Below are positions 9,532 through 17,674 of a DNA stretch of 64,000 nt, one piece after another (position 1 is the first letter of the stretch; each line of letters opens with the position of its first letter). This DNA comes from Aquirhabdus sp. Its GTDB lineage: Bacteria; Pseudomonadota; Gammaproteobacteria; Pseudomonadales; Moraxellaceae. The stretch is taken from contig JASLHI010000018.1 in the NCBI GenBank assembly GCA_030149815.1, forward strand, positions 1 to 64,000. Reading direction: 5' to 3'. Made by a program: the position numbers and the translations under genes. Below the pieces are notes generated by a model that made no database searches, had not been told where the DNA came from, and saw nothing but the letters and a program-made list of their open reading frames with translations.

Positions 9532-11280
9532 ATGACAGCACAACCTATCACAACACATGAATTGGAATACGACATCGTCGTCGTTGGTGGTGGTACAGCG
9601 GGACCAATGGCAGCAATCAAAGCTAAAGAACTCAATCCAAACCTAAAGATTCTGTTGATCGACAAAGCCAATGTGAAACGAAGCGGCGCGATTTCCATGG
9701 GTATGGATGGTCTGAATAACGCCATCATTCCAGGACATGCTACGCCAGAACAGTACACCAAGGAAATTACGGCAGCTAATGACGGTATCGTCAATCAAGC
9801 CACTGTCTACGCCTATGCCAAGCACAGTTTTACTACGATTGAGCAGCTTGACCGTTGGGGCGTGAAATTTGAAAAAGACGAAACTGGCGATTATGCCGTC
9901 AAAAAAGTGCATCACATGGGGTCATACGTCCTCCCAATGCCTGAAGGTCATGACATCAAAAAAGTGCTGTATCGCCAACTGAAACGCGCTCGCATTGCCA
10001 TCAGTAATCGCATCGTCACGACACGATTGCTGACCGATAGCCAAGGCGCGGTAAATGGTGTGATGGGCTTTGATTGTCGCACAGCTGATTTCTATGTGAT
10101 TCGCGCCAAAGCAGTGATTTTGAGCTGCGGCGCGGCAGGCCGTTTGGGCTTACCTTCTTCGGGTTATTTGATGGGGACTTATGAAAATCCAACCAATGCA
10201 GGTGATGGCTATGCGATGGCATATCACGCAGGCGCAGAACTGTCGAATCTGGAATGCTTCCAGATCAATCCGCTGATTAAGGATTACAACGGTCCTGCAT
10301 GTGCATACGTCACGGGCCCGCTCGGTGGTTATACCGCCAATAACAAAGGTCAACGCTTCATTGAATGTGATTATTGGAGCGGGCAAATGATGTGGGAGTT
10401 CTATCAGGAACTCGAAGGTGGCAATGGACCAGTCTTTCTTAAACTCGATCATTTAGCGGAAGAAACCATTCAAACGATTGAAACCATTCTGCATACCAAT
10501 GAACGTCCGAGTCGTGGCCGTTTTCATGAAGGTCGCAACACCGATTACCGCCAAGACATGGTTGAGATGCACATTTCTGAAATTGGTTTTTGCAGTGGTC
10601 ACAGCGCATCTGGTGTTTGGGTCAATGAACGTGCCGAAACTTCGGTGAAAGGTCTGTATTCCGCTGGCGATATGGCTGCTGTACCGCATAACTACATGCT
10701 AGGTGCATTCACTTATGGCTGGTTTGCTGGGGTAAATGCCGCACAGTATGTGATTGAACGCGAATTTACTGCGCTTGATGCAGAGCAAATCGAGAAGGAG
10801 CGTGCACGCGTTTATGCACCGCTGCATCGCGAACGTGGATTATCTCCAGCACAAGTGGAATACAAACTGCGCCGCATGGTCAATGACTACCTTCAGCCGC
10901 CAAAAGTCACGGCAAAGATGGAAATCGGCCTACGCCGATTCGAAGAAATTGCCGAAGATTTGCAATATTTACGTGCAGAAAATCCGCATGAACTCATGCG
11001 CGCAGCTGAAGTTTCAGTCATTCGTGATTGCGCAGAAATGGCAGCGCGCGCATCGCTGTTCCGTACCGAAAGTCGTTGGGGTTTGTATCACTACCGCGCT
11101 GATTTTCCGCAGCGGAACGATGCCGATTGGTTCTGCCACGCCCATCTGAAAAAAGACCAAAACGGTCAAATGACTAGCTTTAAGAAACCCGTTGAGCCTT
11201 ACATCATCGCCATCGATAGCGATGAAAAACAGGCTTATCAAAAACTCCGCGTCAGCGATGAAGAATTGGCAATTGCCTAA
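9532..11280 (+). CDS. AprA-like FAD-dependent oxidoreductase
   Basis: This 582-residue flavoprotein belongs to the fumarate reductase/succinate dehydrogenase/AprA superfamily. YDIVVVGGGTAGPMAA at residues 13-28 is the FAD-binding GxGxxG fold. KRSGAISMGMDGLNN, the GLYSAGDMAA FAD-binding block and a His near residue 386 resemble the alpha subunit of adenylylsulfate reductase. The frame extends back to 9406 inside the GntR gene, but the ATG at 9532 follows AAGAGA and gives the family's N-terminus. The next gene encodes an AprB-like ferredoxin, so the two probably form an alpha-beta enzyme. No ATP sulfurylase or Qmo genes are nearby, so standard dissimilatory APS reduction is unlikely. The substrate is unknown. 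Confidence 0.8.
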   Translation: MTAQPITTHELEYDIVVVGGGTAGPMAAIKAKELNPNLKILLIDKANVKRSGAISMGMDGLNNAIIPGHATPEQYTKEITAANDGIVNQATVYAYAKHSFTTIEQLDRWGVKFEKDETGDYAVKKVHHMGSYVLPMPEGHDIKKVLYRQLKRARIAISNRIVTTRLLTDSQGAVNGVMGFDCRTADFYVIRAKAVILSCGAAGRLGLPSSGYLMGTYENPTNAGDGYAMAYHAGAELSNLECFQINPLIKDYNGPACAYVTGPLGGYTANNKGQRFIECDYWSGQMMWEFYQELEGGNGPVFLKLDHLAEETIQTIETILHTNERPSRGRFHEGRNTDYRQDMVEMHISEIGFCSGHSASGVWVNERAETSVKGLYSAGDMAAVPHNYMLGAFTYGWFAGVNAAQYVIEREFTALDAEQIEKERARVYAPLHRERGLSPAQVEYKLRRMVNDYLQPPKVTAKMEIGLRRFEEIAEDLQYLRAENPHELMRAAEVSVIRDCAEMAARASLFRTESRWGLYHYRADFPQRNDADWFCHAHLKKDQNGQMTSFKKPVEPYIIAIDSDEKQAYQKLRVSDEELAIA

Positions 11281-11291
11281 AGGACATGATG

Positions 11292-11537
11292 ATGAATTTT
11301 ATTCCCCACGATATCAGCCAGCGTTCTAGCGCACCTGTTTTGATTGATGAAGACAAATGTATCGCCCACAAAGGCTGCACGGTATGCGTCGATGTCTGCC
11401 CGATGGATCTACTGGTAATTGATTCTGTAAAGAAAAAAGCTGTCATGCAATTTGATGAATGCTGGTATTGCATGCCCTGCGAGACCGACTGCCCAACAGA
11501 TGCCGTACGGGTCAACATCCCGTATTTATTGAAATAA
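11292..11537 (+). CDS. AprB-like 2x[4Fe-4S] ferredoxin
   Basis: The roughly 81-residue protein has two cluster motifs: C-x5-C-x2-C-x3-CP (CIAHKGCTVCVDVCP) and C-x2-C-x2-C-x3-CP (CWYCMPCETDCP). This resembles the core of adenylylsulfate reductase beta subunit, but without that protein's longer C-terminal tail. Three in-frame ATGs occur at 11286, 11289 and 11292; AGGA at 11281-11284 is best spaced for the last. The gene starts within a dozen bases of the flavoprotein stop, so it should pass electrons to or from that subunit. Confidence 0.85.
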   Translation: MNFIPHDISQRSSAPVLIDEDKCIAHKGCTVCVDVCPMDLLVIDSVKKKAVMQFDECWYCMPCETDCPTDAVRVNIPYLLK

Positions 11538-11596
11538 TTTTAGCCAAATCAATCCTATTTTCACCTAACAACTGAACTAAAAGATACGAGGAAAAA

Positions 11597-12988
11597 ATGA
11601 ATATACGCCAACTGACACTCAGTTTACTCATCGCAACAGGCATCTCAAGTGTGCATGCTGAAACCATTCGCGTTGCCATCGGCACACAAGACACCACCAT
11701 TAATTGTGCGACTGGTGGTTTGTTAATTCGTGATCTGCACTTGCTGGAAAAATATCTGCCACATGATGGCAAATACAAAGACGTGCAGTACGACATCGAA
11801 TGGAAAAACTTTACTTCTGGCGCACCGCTGACCAATGAAATGGTCGCAGGACGTCTGGATATCGGTGCAATGGCTGATTTTCCAGGTTCACTGAATGGTG
11901 CAGCATTTCAAAAAGCAGGTAAGAAAAGTATTTTCTTGAGCGTCCTTTCAGGCAGCACGATCGGTAGCGGGAATGGCATCGTAGTGCCAAAAAACTCTCC
12001 CGTTCAGTCTATCCGTGATTTGAAAGGTAAAACCATTTCCGTGCCTTTTGCATCGACCTCACACGGCTTGTTATTGCGTGCGATTAAAGCGCAGGGCTGG
12101 GATCCAGACAAAGATGTTCAAATCATTACCCAAGCGCCAGAAGTCGCTGGATCTGCGTTACAAAGCGGCAAGATTGACGCACACGCAGACTTTGTTCCGT
12201 TCGCTGATTTGTTCCCTTATCGCGGTTTTGCGCGCAAGATTTATGATGGATCTCAAGCCAATGCACCGACTTTTCACGGCAGTTTAGTTGCAGATGATTA
12301 TGCAAAAAAATATCCAGAAATTGTCATCGCGTATTTACGTGCTGCCATCGAAGCCAACCGTTTAATCAGTGAAGATCCTGAGAAATACAGCGAAATCATT
12401 GCTAAAGATACAGGTATTGAACCTGAAGTCGTGTACCTGTTCCACGGACCGCTTGGCCTGCAAACTCGCGACTTTACATGGAAGCCTGAATATCGTCAGG
12501 CACTCAAGACATCGATTGAAACTCTGAAATTACTCAAGAAAACTGATGTGGATCTTGATACTAACAGTTTCATTGATGATCACTATCTCCGTGAAGCGTT
12601 CAAAGCATCAGGGCTGGATTACGATGCCGCGCTGAAAAACTACAGCAAATTACCACTCAAAGCCAAAGATGCAACAACAGGCAAACCCATTACCGACTTT
12701 AAGCGAGTCACCCAAATCTGGGTAGATGGCGAACCTAAAGTACGCAGCTACGCTTCTCCAGAATCCGCTTTTATTGATCTGAAAAAATTCAATCAATCAG
12801 GCAAAAAGATTCGTGTGATCTATGCCCAAGATCGCAATAGCGGCATTAAGTTGTTTGCCGATGAAGCGTGGTTTGCCCGTGAAAAAAGTGGTCAACTCGA
12901 AGCATTTTTGCTGAAAGGACAAGCCGAAGATTGGGTGAAAGCGCATGGTGGCACGGTGCTCGACTTTAACACCGCGAAAGGTAAATAA
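11597..12988 (+). CDS. ABC transporter substrate-binding protein (NMT1/TauA-like)
   Basis: The 463-residue protein begins with a signal peptide ending SSVHA and continues ETIRVAIGTQDTT, the usual start of nitrate/sulfonate/taurine-type periplasmic binding proteins. NEMVAGRLDIGAMADFP and IRDLKGKTISVPFAST are typical of that fold. It is 100 or more residues longer than SsuA or TauA; the added C-terminal part, from about residue 350, includes KRVTQIWVDGEP. It precedes a matching permease and ATPase. A sulfonate-like or other small organic anion is plausible because of the AprBA-like partner, but the ligand cannot be read from sequence. Confidence 0.85.
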   Translation: MNIRQLTLSLLIATGISSVHAETIRVAIGTQDTTINCATGGLLIRDLHLLEKYLPHDGKYKDVQYDIEWKNFTSGAPLTNEMVAGRLDIGAMADFPGSLNGAAFQKAGKKSIFLSVLSGSTIGSGNGIVVPKNSPVQSIRDLKGKTISVPFASTSHGLLLRAIKAQGWDPDKDVQIITQAPEVAGSALQSGKIDAHADFVPFADLFPYRGFARKIYDGSQANAPTFHGSLVADDYAKKYPEIVIAYLRAAIEANRLISEDPEKYSEIIAKDTGIEPEVVYLFHGPLGLQTRDFTWKPEYRQALKTSIETLKLLKKTDVDLDTNSFIDDHYLREAFKASGLDYDAALKNYSKLPLKAKDATTGKPITDFKRVTQIWVDGEPKVRSYASPESAFIDLKKFNQSGKKIRVIYAQDRNSGIKLFADEAWFAREKSGQLEAFLLKGQAEDWVKAHGGTVLDFNTAKGK

Positions 12989-13091
12989 ACATCTTGGGTC
13001 AATCATTGAAGTGATGTTGTTTTGGCTAATTATGCAAAGCAACTGTCATTTCAACTCACCCAAATCATTGATTGATAAATAGGTTAGGATC

Positions 13092-13922
13092 ATGAGCGTT
13101 GCCATCGGTACGACTAGCATCAGACGCTTTAACGTGAAACACGTCCAGTTTGGCAGCCTGTTGCTGCGTACAACATCGGTCTTGACTTGTGTATTGTTCT
13201 GGTTTCTTGCAGTCAAATTTCACTTAAATCTGGGCTTCATCACCTTCGCCAATGTGCCATCGCCACACGATGTGATCAGTGCCGCATGGGATTTACTCCA
13301 TTCACCTAAACTGTGGTCGCATATCAGTAGTAGTGTCTATCGCGTATTAGCAGGATTTATAGCAGCTGGATTAATTGGCGTGAGCTTAGGACTGATTATT
13401 GGTCGATCAAAATTTGCGGCTAATACTTTATTACCACCACTCGAAATTCTACGTCCAATTCCTGCGGTGGCATGGATTCCATTGGCAATCCTGATGTTTC
13501 CATCGGGTGAATTTTCCATGATTTTCATTACCTTCACGGGTGCACTTTTTCCAATTCTGTTGAATACCATTCATGGCGTAGAAGGTGTGGATGCCCGCCT
13601 GATCGCTTCGGCACGTAGTTTAGGCGGTACTCGTTTTGCGATTTTTAGGGAAGTGATCTTTCCCGCAGCAGCGCCCAATATCATTACAGGGTTATCGATT
13701 GGCATGGGCACATGCTGGTTTTGTCTGGTTACCGCTGAGATGATTTCTGGGCAATTTGGCATTGGCTATTACACATGGGAATCCTACACCTTGCAAAACT
13801 ATCCCGATATTGTCGTGGGCATGTTGATGATCGGTATCCTCGGCATGGGGAGTAGTGTGCTGATTAAGAAAATAGGGCATTGGCTGATGCCTTGGCATCA
13901 ACCGCAGAAAAAACTCGCCTAA
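13092..13922 (+). CDS. ABC transporter permease (SsuC/TauC-like)
   Basis: The 276-residue inner-membrane protein has about six hydrophobic segments and the permease EAA loop, seen as DARLIASARSLGGTRFAIFR with the following VIFPAAAPNI. The sequence resembles SsuC/TauC/NrtB. TAGGA precedes the ATG. It stands between the binding-protein and ATPase genes, with only 7 bp to the latter, and completes a type I importer. The preceding 100-bp gap contains no convincing terminator. Confidence 0.9.
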   Translation: MSVAIGTTSIRRFNVKHVQFGSLLLRTTSVLTCVLFWFLAVKFHLNLGFITFANVPSPHDVISAAWDLLHSPKLWSHISSSVYRVLAGFIAAGLIGVSLGLIIGRSKFAANTLLPPLEILRPIPAVAWIPLAILMFPSGEFSMIFITFTGALFPILLNTIHGVEGVDARLIASARSLGGTRFAIFREVIFPAAAPNIITGLSIGMGTCWFCLVTAEMISGQFGIGYYTWESYTLQNYPDIVVGMLMIGILGMGSSVLIKKIGHWLMPWHQPQKKLA

Positions 13923-13929
13923 GGAGAAA

Positions 13930-14799
13930 ATGATGACGATTACAAATCACCAAATCGCAGAAAACGGTCACATTGAGATTGATCAGCTTCATATTCATCT
14001 AGGACAGGGGAATGCACGTTTTGAAGCCCTGCAAAACGTTGACTTTAATATCGAACCGGGTGAATTTGTCTGTATTCTTGGCCCATCAGGATGTGGTAAA
14101 TCGACATTGCTCGGAGCATTGGCAGGCCATTTACAACCCAGTCATGGTCAAATCACTGTTGATGGTCAATCAGTCAGTACGCCGCATCCAAACCGTGGTT
14201 TAGTCTTCCAGCAACACACGCTTTTTCCATGGAAAAATGTGCTGGAAAATGTCGCTTTTGGTTTAAAAATGAAAGGCATTCCTCGTAACCAAAGACTTGA
14301 GCAAGCACGTCAATTATTAGCATTGGTGGGATTGTCTGGCTTTGAAAACCATTATCCGTCACAACTGTCAGGCGGTATGCAACAGCGCGTTGAAATCGCA
14401 CGTGTCCTCATCAACCATCCGCATGTCTTGCTCATGGATGAACCGTTTGGTGCATTAGATGCGCAAACTCGCTCTATGATGCAAGAGCTTCTTCTCGATG
14501 TTTGGGCACGAATTCGTACGACGGTTGTCTTCATTACCCATGATATTGATGAAGCACTGTTTCTTGCGGATCGAATTCTGGTGATGAGCCCACGTCCAGG
14601 TCGCATTATTGATGAATTAAAACTGGATTTTGTGCGTCCGCGTCGCTCAGAACTGCTGACCTCACCGCATTTTATGCAGCTAAAACGCCATTGTCTTGAT
14701 CTGCTGCGTCATCAACATGATGCAGGAAATCTCGTTGAGCTTGAAAGACTTTCACCACTTCACCAAGATCAACTCAACAAGCCGCGTTTGGCCGTTTAA
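13930..14799 (+). CDS. ABC transporter ATP-binding protein (SsuB/TauB-like)
   Basis: The 289-residue ATPase has Walker A GPSGCGKST, the Q loop in FQQHTLFPW, the signature LSGGMQQR, Walker B VLLMDEP and the H loop in VFITHDIDEALFLADR. This matches the nitrate/sulfonate/taurine importer ATPases. Two adjacent ATGs at 13930 and 13933 follow AAGGAG; the second is slightly better spaced. A tail of about 50 residues after the H loop is longer than minimal family members. Coupled to the permease 7 bp upstream. Confidence 0.92.
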   Translation: MMTITNHQIAENGHIEIDQLHIHLGQGNARFEALQNVDFNIEPGEFVCILGPSGCGKSTLLGALAGHLQPSHGQITVDGQSVSTPHPNRGLVFQQHTLFPWKNVLENVAFGLKMKGIPRNQRLEQARQLLALVGLSGFENHYPSQLSGGMQQRVEIARVLINHPHVLLMDEPFGALDAQTRSMMQELLLDVWARIRTTVVFITHDIDEALFLADRILVMSPRPGRIIDELKLDFVRPRRSELLTSPHFMQLKRHCLDLLRHQHDAGNLVELERLSPLHQDQLNKPRLAV

Positions 14800-14836
14800 A
14801 GATTAAATACAAGCTTCAAAGAATAGGAAAGAACCT

Positions 14837-15817
14837 ATGAGCCATAACTCAGATAATTGGATTGACGATGAACTTGCTGAAATTCAAGAACGACTCAACA
14901 GCGATGATGCCGTGATTCGTCGCATTGCTTTGCTTGACCTTGCCGATCTGGATGACAGCAATACGATTGCTTGGTTTGTGCAGGCATTGCGTGACGATAC
15001 AGCCGAAACCGTCCGTCAAGAAGCGGCACGACTCCTTGCGGCATGGGAAAATGATAGTGTCGTTGAAGCGCTGTGCCACGCATTAGTCGATACCAACGAA
15101 TACGTCCGTGAGACTGCTGCACAAAGCCTCAGTGAATTTAAAGACCCTCAATCTGGGCACATCATTTTGCCATGGACACTGCATACGGACACTTCCGTTC
15201 GAATTGCAGCATTACGCGCACTACGCGAGCTCCGTTTACCTGAAAGCCTCGACAGCGCCTTACTCAATCTCGATCATGAACATCATGCTGTTCGCCGTGA
15301 AGCAGTAGGCGTACTTGGTTGGTTAAAGATTTCGGATGCTTTACCACGTTTAGCACAAATCGCAAATCAAGATAGCAGTGCCGAAGTTCGCCGTATTGCA
15401 ACAGGCGCACTCGGTTATGCAGATAATCAAAACGTTCTGCCATCTTTACTAAAATCACTTAACGATGACATCTGGCAGGTACGTGAAGAAGCAGCACATA
15501 CGCTTGGAAAATTACGTTTAGTTGATACATCAGCAGCACTGATTAATGCTTTACATGATGAATATTGGCAAGTTCGTATTCATGCTGCACGCAGTTTAGG
15601 TAAGTTAAAAGATCAAACCGCAACATACGCTTTGCTCGATACCCTGCAACACCCCATCAGCAACTTACGCAAAGAAGCTGCACTGGCATTAGGTGAAATT
15701 GGCAACAACAAAGCACAACAAGGTTTGGAAAATACGCTATCCGATAGCGATCCAGAAGTTAGAAAAGCCGTACGTATCGCGCTAGCCCAATTGAACCACA
15801 CTTACACGATTGGATAA
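14837..15817 (+). CDS. HEAT-repeat protein
   Basis: The 326-residue protein is made almost entirely of roughly 31-residue HEAT/PBS-lyase-like repeats, with recurring blocks such as VRQEAARLLAAW, VRETAAQSLSEF, VRREAVGVLGWL, VRRIATGALGYA, VREEAAHTLGKL and VRIHAARSLGKL. Such solenoids are protein-binding scaffolds. There is no signal peptide, so it is cytoplasmic. It lies 37 bp after the ATPase gene and overlaps the upstream part of the DUF971 reading frame, placing it within this operon. It could chaperone or assemble the iron-sulfur enzyme; that is inference. Confidence 0.88.
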   Translation: MSHNSDNWIDDELAEIQERLNSDDAVIRRIALLDLADLDDSNTIAWFVQALRDDTAETVRQEAARLLAAWENDSVVEALCHALVDTNEYVRETAAQSLSEFKDPQSGHIILPWTLHTDTSVRIAALRALRELRLPESLDSALLNLDHEHHAVRREAVGVLGWLKISDALPRLAQIANQDSSAEVRRIATGALGYADNQNVLPSLLKSLNDDIWQVREEAAHTLGKLRLVDTSAALINALHDEYWQVRIHAARSLGKLKDQTATYALLDTLQHPISNLRKEAALALGEIGNNKAQQGLENTLSDSDPEVRKAVRIALAQLNHTYTIG

Positions 15818-15827
15818 GAGATTGAGT

Positions 15828-16103
15828 ATGAAACCCTCTGCAATTCTCAATGACACAACCTCACACACACTGATACTGACATGGGCAGATGGTGCTATCC
15901 AGAACATCAATCACGGCACATTACGAGCTGCATGTCAGTGCGCCTTTTGCCGATCATACCGCCTCAAGGACGAAATTATTCCAGAAAACCCCTTACAACT
16001 CATTACCGAAATTCACTCACATGGTTATGGTCTGCAATTGGTCTTTGATGATGGTCATGATCGTGGCATTTATCCTTGGCAATATTTGCGCTCAATCAAC
16101 TAA
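15828..16103 (+). CDS. DUF971 (GBBH-like N-terminal domain) protein
   Basis: The 91-residue protein shows the DUF971 pattern: LILTWADGAIQNI, LRAACQCAFCRS, and GYGLQLVFDDGHDRGIYPWQYLR. The same domain forms the N-terminus of gamma-butyrobetaine hydroxylases and occurs fused or beside Mrp/ApbC iron-sulfur carriers. Two closely spaced cysteines (CQCAFC region) could bind a metal. The frame opens at 15810, but the ATG at 15828 lies 7 nt after AAGAG. It is the last gene of the GntR-led cluster. Confidence 0.82.
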   Translation: MKPSAILNDTTSHTLILTWADGAIQNINHGTLRAACQCAFCRSYRLKDEIIPENPLQLITEIHSHGYGLQLVFDDGHDRGIYPWQYLRSIN

Positions 16104-16150
16104 TTGAAATCCTGTCGGACAATACCAACGACTCATACTGGAAATTTAAA

Positions 16151-16213
16151 AGTGTATCGTCTAATGTATCGATATATTTTTTAAAATACACTGCGATACA
16201 CTCATGAATACAC
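16151..16213. repeat. Repeated AGTGTATCG-type motifs before the HTH gene
   Basis: AGTGTATCG at 16151-16159 is the complement of CGATACACT at 16194-16202, and a related ATGTATCGAT lies at 16164-16173. Further related sites lie inside the next gene and after it. The array covers the start codon, so it could be an operator, or a relic of plasmid iterons. Confidence 0.55.
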
Positions 16214-16602
16214 CAACTAATTTGACCATTTCAGCCGCTGCAAAACTTTATGGCAAGAGCAGAGCAACCCTCTACAAAGCAATAGATAGCGGATTTTTAT
16301 CACAAAATAATGATGGAAAAGTCAACTTAAGCGAACTCATTCGTGTCTATGGAGAAGTCGGAAACAAGACCGTGGTGACACATGAAAAACGTATCGAAGA
16401 CGTATCGACAATACAACACGATACACTCATGAATACACTTTTAAAAGAGCGTTTGGATCGGATTGAATCGTTAGAAAGACAACTTGCCATCAAGGATGAA
16501 CAGCTTGCTCAACTTCATGGCACCATCAAATTATTAGAATACAAATCAGAACAAACCTCGTCGAAATCACTACTTGATCGCATCAAACAATTTATCGCCT
16601 AA
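16204..16602 (+). CDS. Plasmid-replicon-type HTH DNA-binding protein
   Basis: The 132-residue protein starts with a helix-turn-helix (ISAAAKLYGKSRATLYKAID, about residues 9-28) followed by a short wing-like segment, and its second half, from about residue 75, is a coiled coil (LKERLDRIESLERQLAIKDEQ in part) ending LLDRIKQFIA. This layout resembles the DNA-binding proteins encoded beside rep genes on Acinetobacter plasmids. Here it is alone in the chromosome with no Rep initiator. Repeats of AGTGTATCG or its complement occur before, within and after it, and a 20-bp repeat around its start codon recurs in frame at codon 76. A mobile or plasmid origin is likely but not proven. Confidence 0.65.
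   Translation: MNTPTNLTISAAAKLYGKSRATLYKAIDSGFLSQNNDGKVNLSELIRVYGEVGNKTVVTHEKRIEDVSTIQHDTLMNTLLKERLDRIESLERQLAIKDEQLAQLHGTIKLLEYKSEQTSSKSLLDRIKQFIA
16419..16438 (+). repeat. Second copy of a 20-bp repeat (first copy 16194-16213)
   Basis: CGATACACTCATGAATACAC is found exactly at 16194-16213, where it contains the gene's start codon, and again here, 225 bp later, in the same frame. The copy places an ATG at codon 76, just before the coiled coil, so it could act as an internal start or as an intragenic operator. Confidence 0.85.
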
Positions 16603-16639
16603 ATAAAAATTGCGCAAATTGAATGCGCTAACCACTGAA

Positions 16640-16672
16640 AAAAGCCATCCTGCAACGTTGATGGCTTTTTTT
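16640..16672 (+). terminator. Terminator after the HTH gene
   Basis: AAAGCCATC pairs with GATGGCTTT around a 10-nt loop and is followed by a T run. Another AGTGTATCG motif lies downstream at 16723-16731. Confidence 0.75.
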
Positions 16673-16787
16673 ATGCCGCAAATTCAAGTATTCCTTCCTT
16701 GATAATTTGTTCAAAAAGTATAAGTGTATCGCATAAAAATTAATCACAATGAATATGCAATAAAATAGTTGCATTTAATTTTAATAA

Positions 16788-16821
16788 GCACATAATGCAA
16801 CCCATAGGTAGCATTATGTGC
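16788..16821. promoter_or_regulatory. Inverted repeat before the SRPBCC-ArsR pair
   Basis: GCACATAATGC (16788-16798) and GCATTATGTGC (16811-16821) form an exact 11-bp inverted repeat with a 12-bp spacer. It lies 58 bp before the SRPBCC start. Because the operon encodes an ArsR-family repressor, this is a reasonable candidate operator. Confidence 0.5.
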
Positions 16822-16878
16822 AATCTCAATATTGCATCCATCCTAGCACTTCCAGATAATAGACTCAGGAGTATGGAC

Positions 16879-17346
16879 ATGAACGCATCCACCGACCGCA
16901 TCGAAAAACAGATCATCCTTAAAGCACCGCTCAGCCGCGTTTGGCAAGCCCTCACCACTGCAGAGAAATTTGGCGAATGGTTTGGCGTCACTCTGACAGG
17001 CAAGACTTTTACAGTCGGCGCACGTATACAAGGTGAGAAAGTCAGCTGCTCAGGCGAAAAAAAAGGTCAAGTCTGGGATGCCTTAATCGAACGCATCGAT
17101 CCAGAGCAGTTTTTTGCCTACCGTTGGCATCCTTATAACGCCGATAGCAGCATTGACCTCAGTCATGAACCTCGGACGCTCGTTGAATTTGAACTTGCTG
17201 AAGTCACTGGTGGCACGCTGCTACGCGTTGTCGAATCTGGCTTCGATGCCCTTAGCGTTGCACGTCGAAATGAAGCAATGCCAATGCACACCAATGGCTG
17301 GGAACATCAAATGAAAAATATCGAGGCTTATCTTGCTCAAGTTTAA
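16879..17346 (+). CDS. SRPBCC/AHSA1-family protein
   Basis: The 155-residue protein has the START-like AHSA1 pattern: IEKQIILKAPLSRVWQALT, FGEWFGVTL, a central VWDALIERIDPEQFFAYRW, and GGTLLRVVESGFDAL before the C-terminal long helix (GWEHQMKNIEAYLAQ). Such proteins fold into a deep hydrophobic pocket; the ligand here is unknown. The frame extends to 16795, but AGGAG at 16867-16871 is 7 nt before the ATG at 16879 and only 1 nt before the one at 16873. Its end overlaps the ArsR-family gene by 14 bp. Confidence 0.88.
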   Translation: MNASTDRIEKQIILKAPLSRVWQALTTAEKFGEWFGVTLTGKTFTVGARIQGEKVSCSGEKKGQVWDALIERIDPEQFFAYRWHPYNADSSIDLSHEPRTLVEFELAEVTGGTLLRVVESGFDALSVARRNEAMPMHTNGWEHQMKNIEAYLAQV

Positions 17347-17674
17347 CGCAGATCAAACGACCATTCTGCCCAGCTTCGCACCGCTATTCGCGGCGTTGGG
17401 CGACGAAACTCGCCTACGCATTATTGCTGTACTCTGTGCAGGCGGTGCGATGTCGATTACTCAGCTGACGACAGGGACAGATATCACTCGCCAAGCAGTG
17501 ACTAAGCATCTTGTCGTCCTCGCCGAAGCAGGGCTTGTTCACGACATCAAAGTCGGTCGTGAGCGCCTATGGGAATTTGAACCAACTCAGCTCAATGAAG
17601 CACGGCGCTTGCTCGCAAGCATCTCTAAACAATGGGACGAAGCACTGGAACGACTACGTCATATGGTGGAGTAA
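17333..17674 (+). CDS. ArsR-family transcriptional regulator
   Basis: The 113-residue winged-helix protein has FAALGDETRLRIIAVL, the recognition helix ITRQAVTKHLVVLAEAGLV and the wing VGRERLWEFEP. The typical metal-binding ELCVCDL box is missing, which fits the subgroup paired with AHSA1 proteins rather than a metal sensor. It begins with TTG at 17333, supported by GAGG at 17323-17326, and overlaps the SRPBCC gene, so translation is coupled. It likely represses its own operon. Confidence 0.9.
   Translation: MLKFNADQTTILPSFAPLFAALGDETRLRIIAVLCAGGAMSITQLTTGTDITRQAVTKHLVVLAEAGLVHDIKVGRERLWEFEPTQLNEARRLLASISKQWDEALERLRHMVE

Noticed and set aside
9532..11537. Dissimilatory adenylylsulfate reductase (aprBA) as a firm call
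   Set aside because: No Sat, Qmo or Dsr genes are present and the ferredoxin is shorter than AprB, so only an AprBA-like label is justified.
16151..16731. Possible CRISPR array
   Set aside because: The repeated motifs are 9-20 bp, unevenly spaced and partly coding; there are no cas genes or regular spacers.
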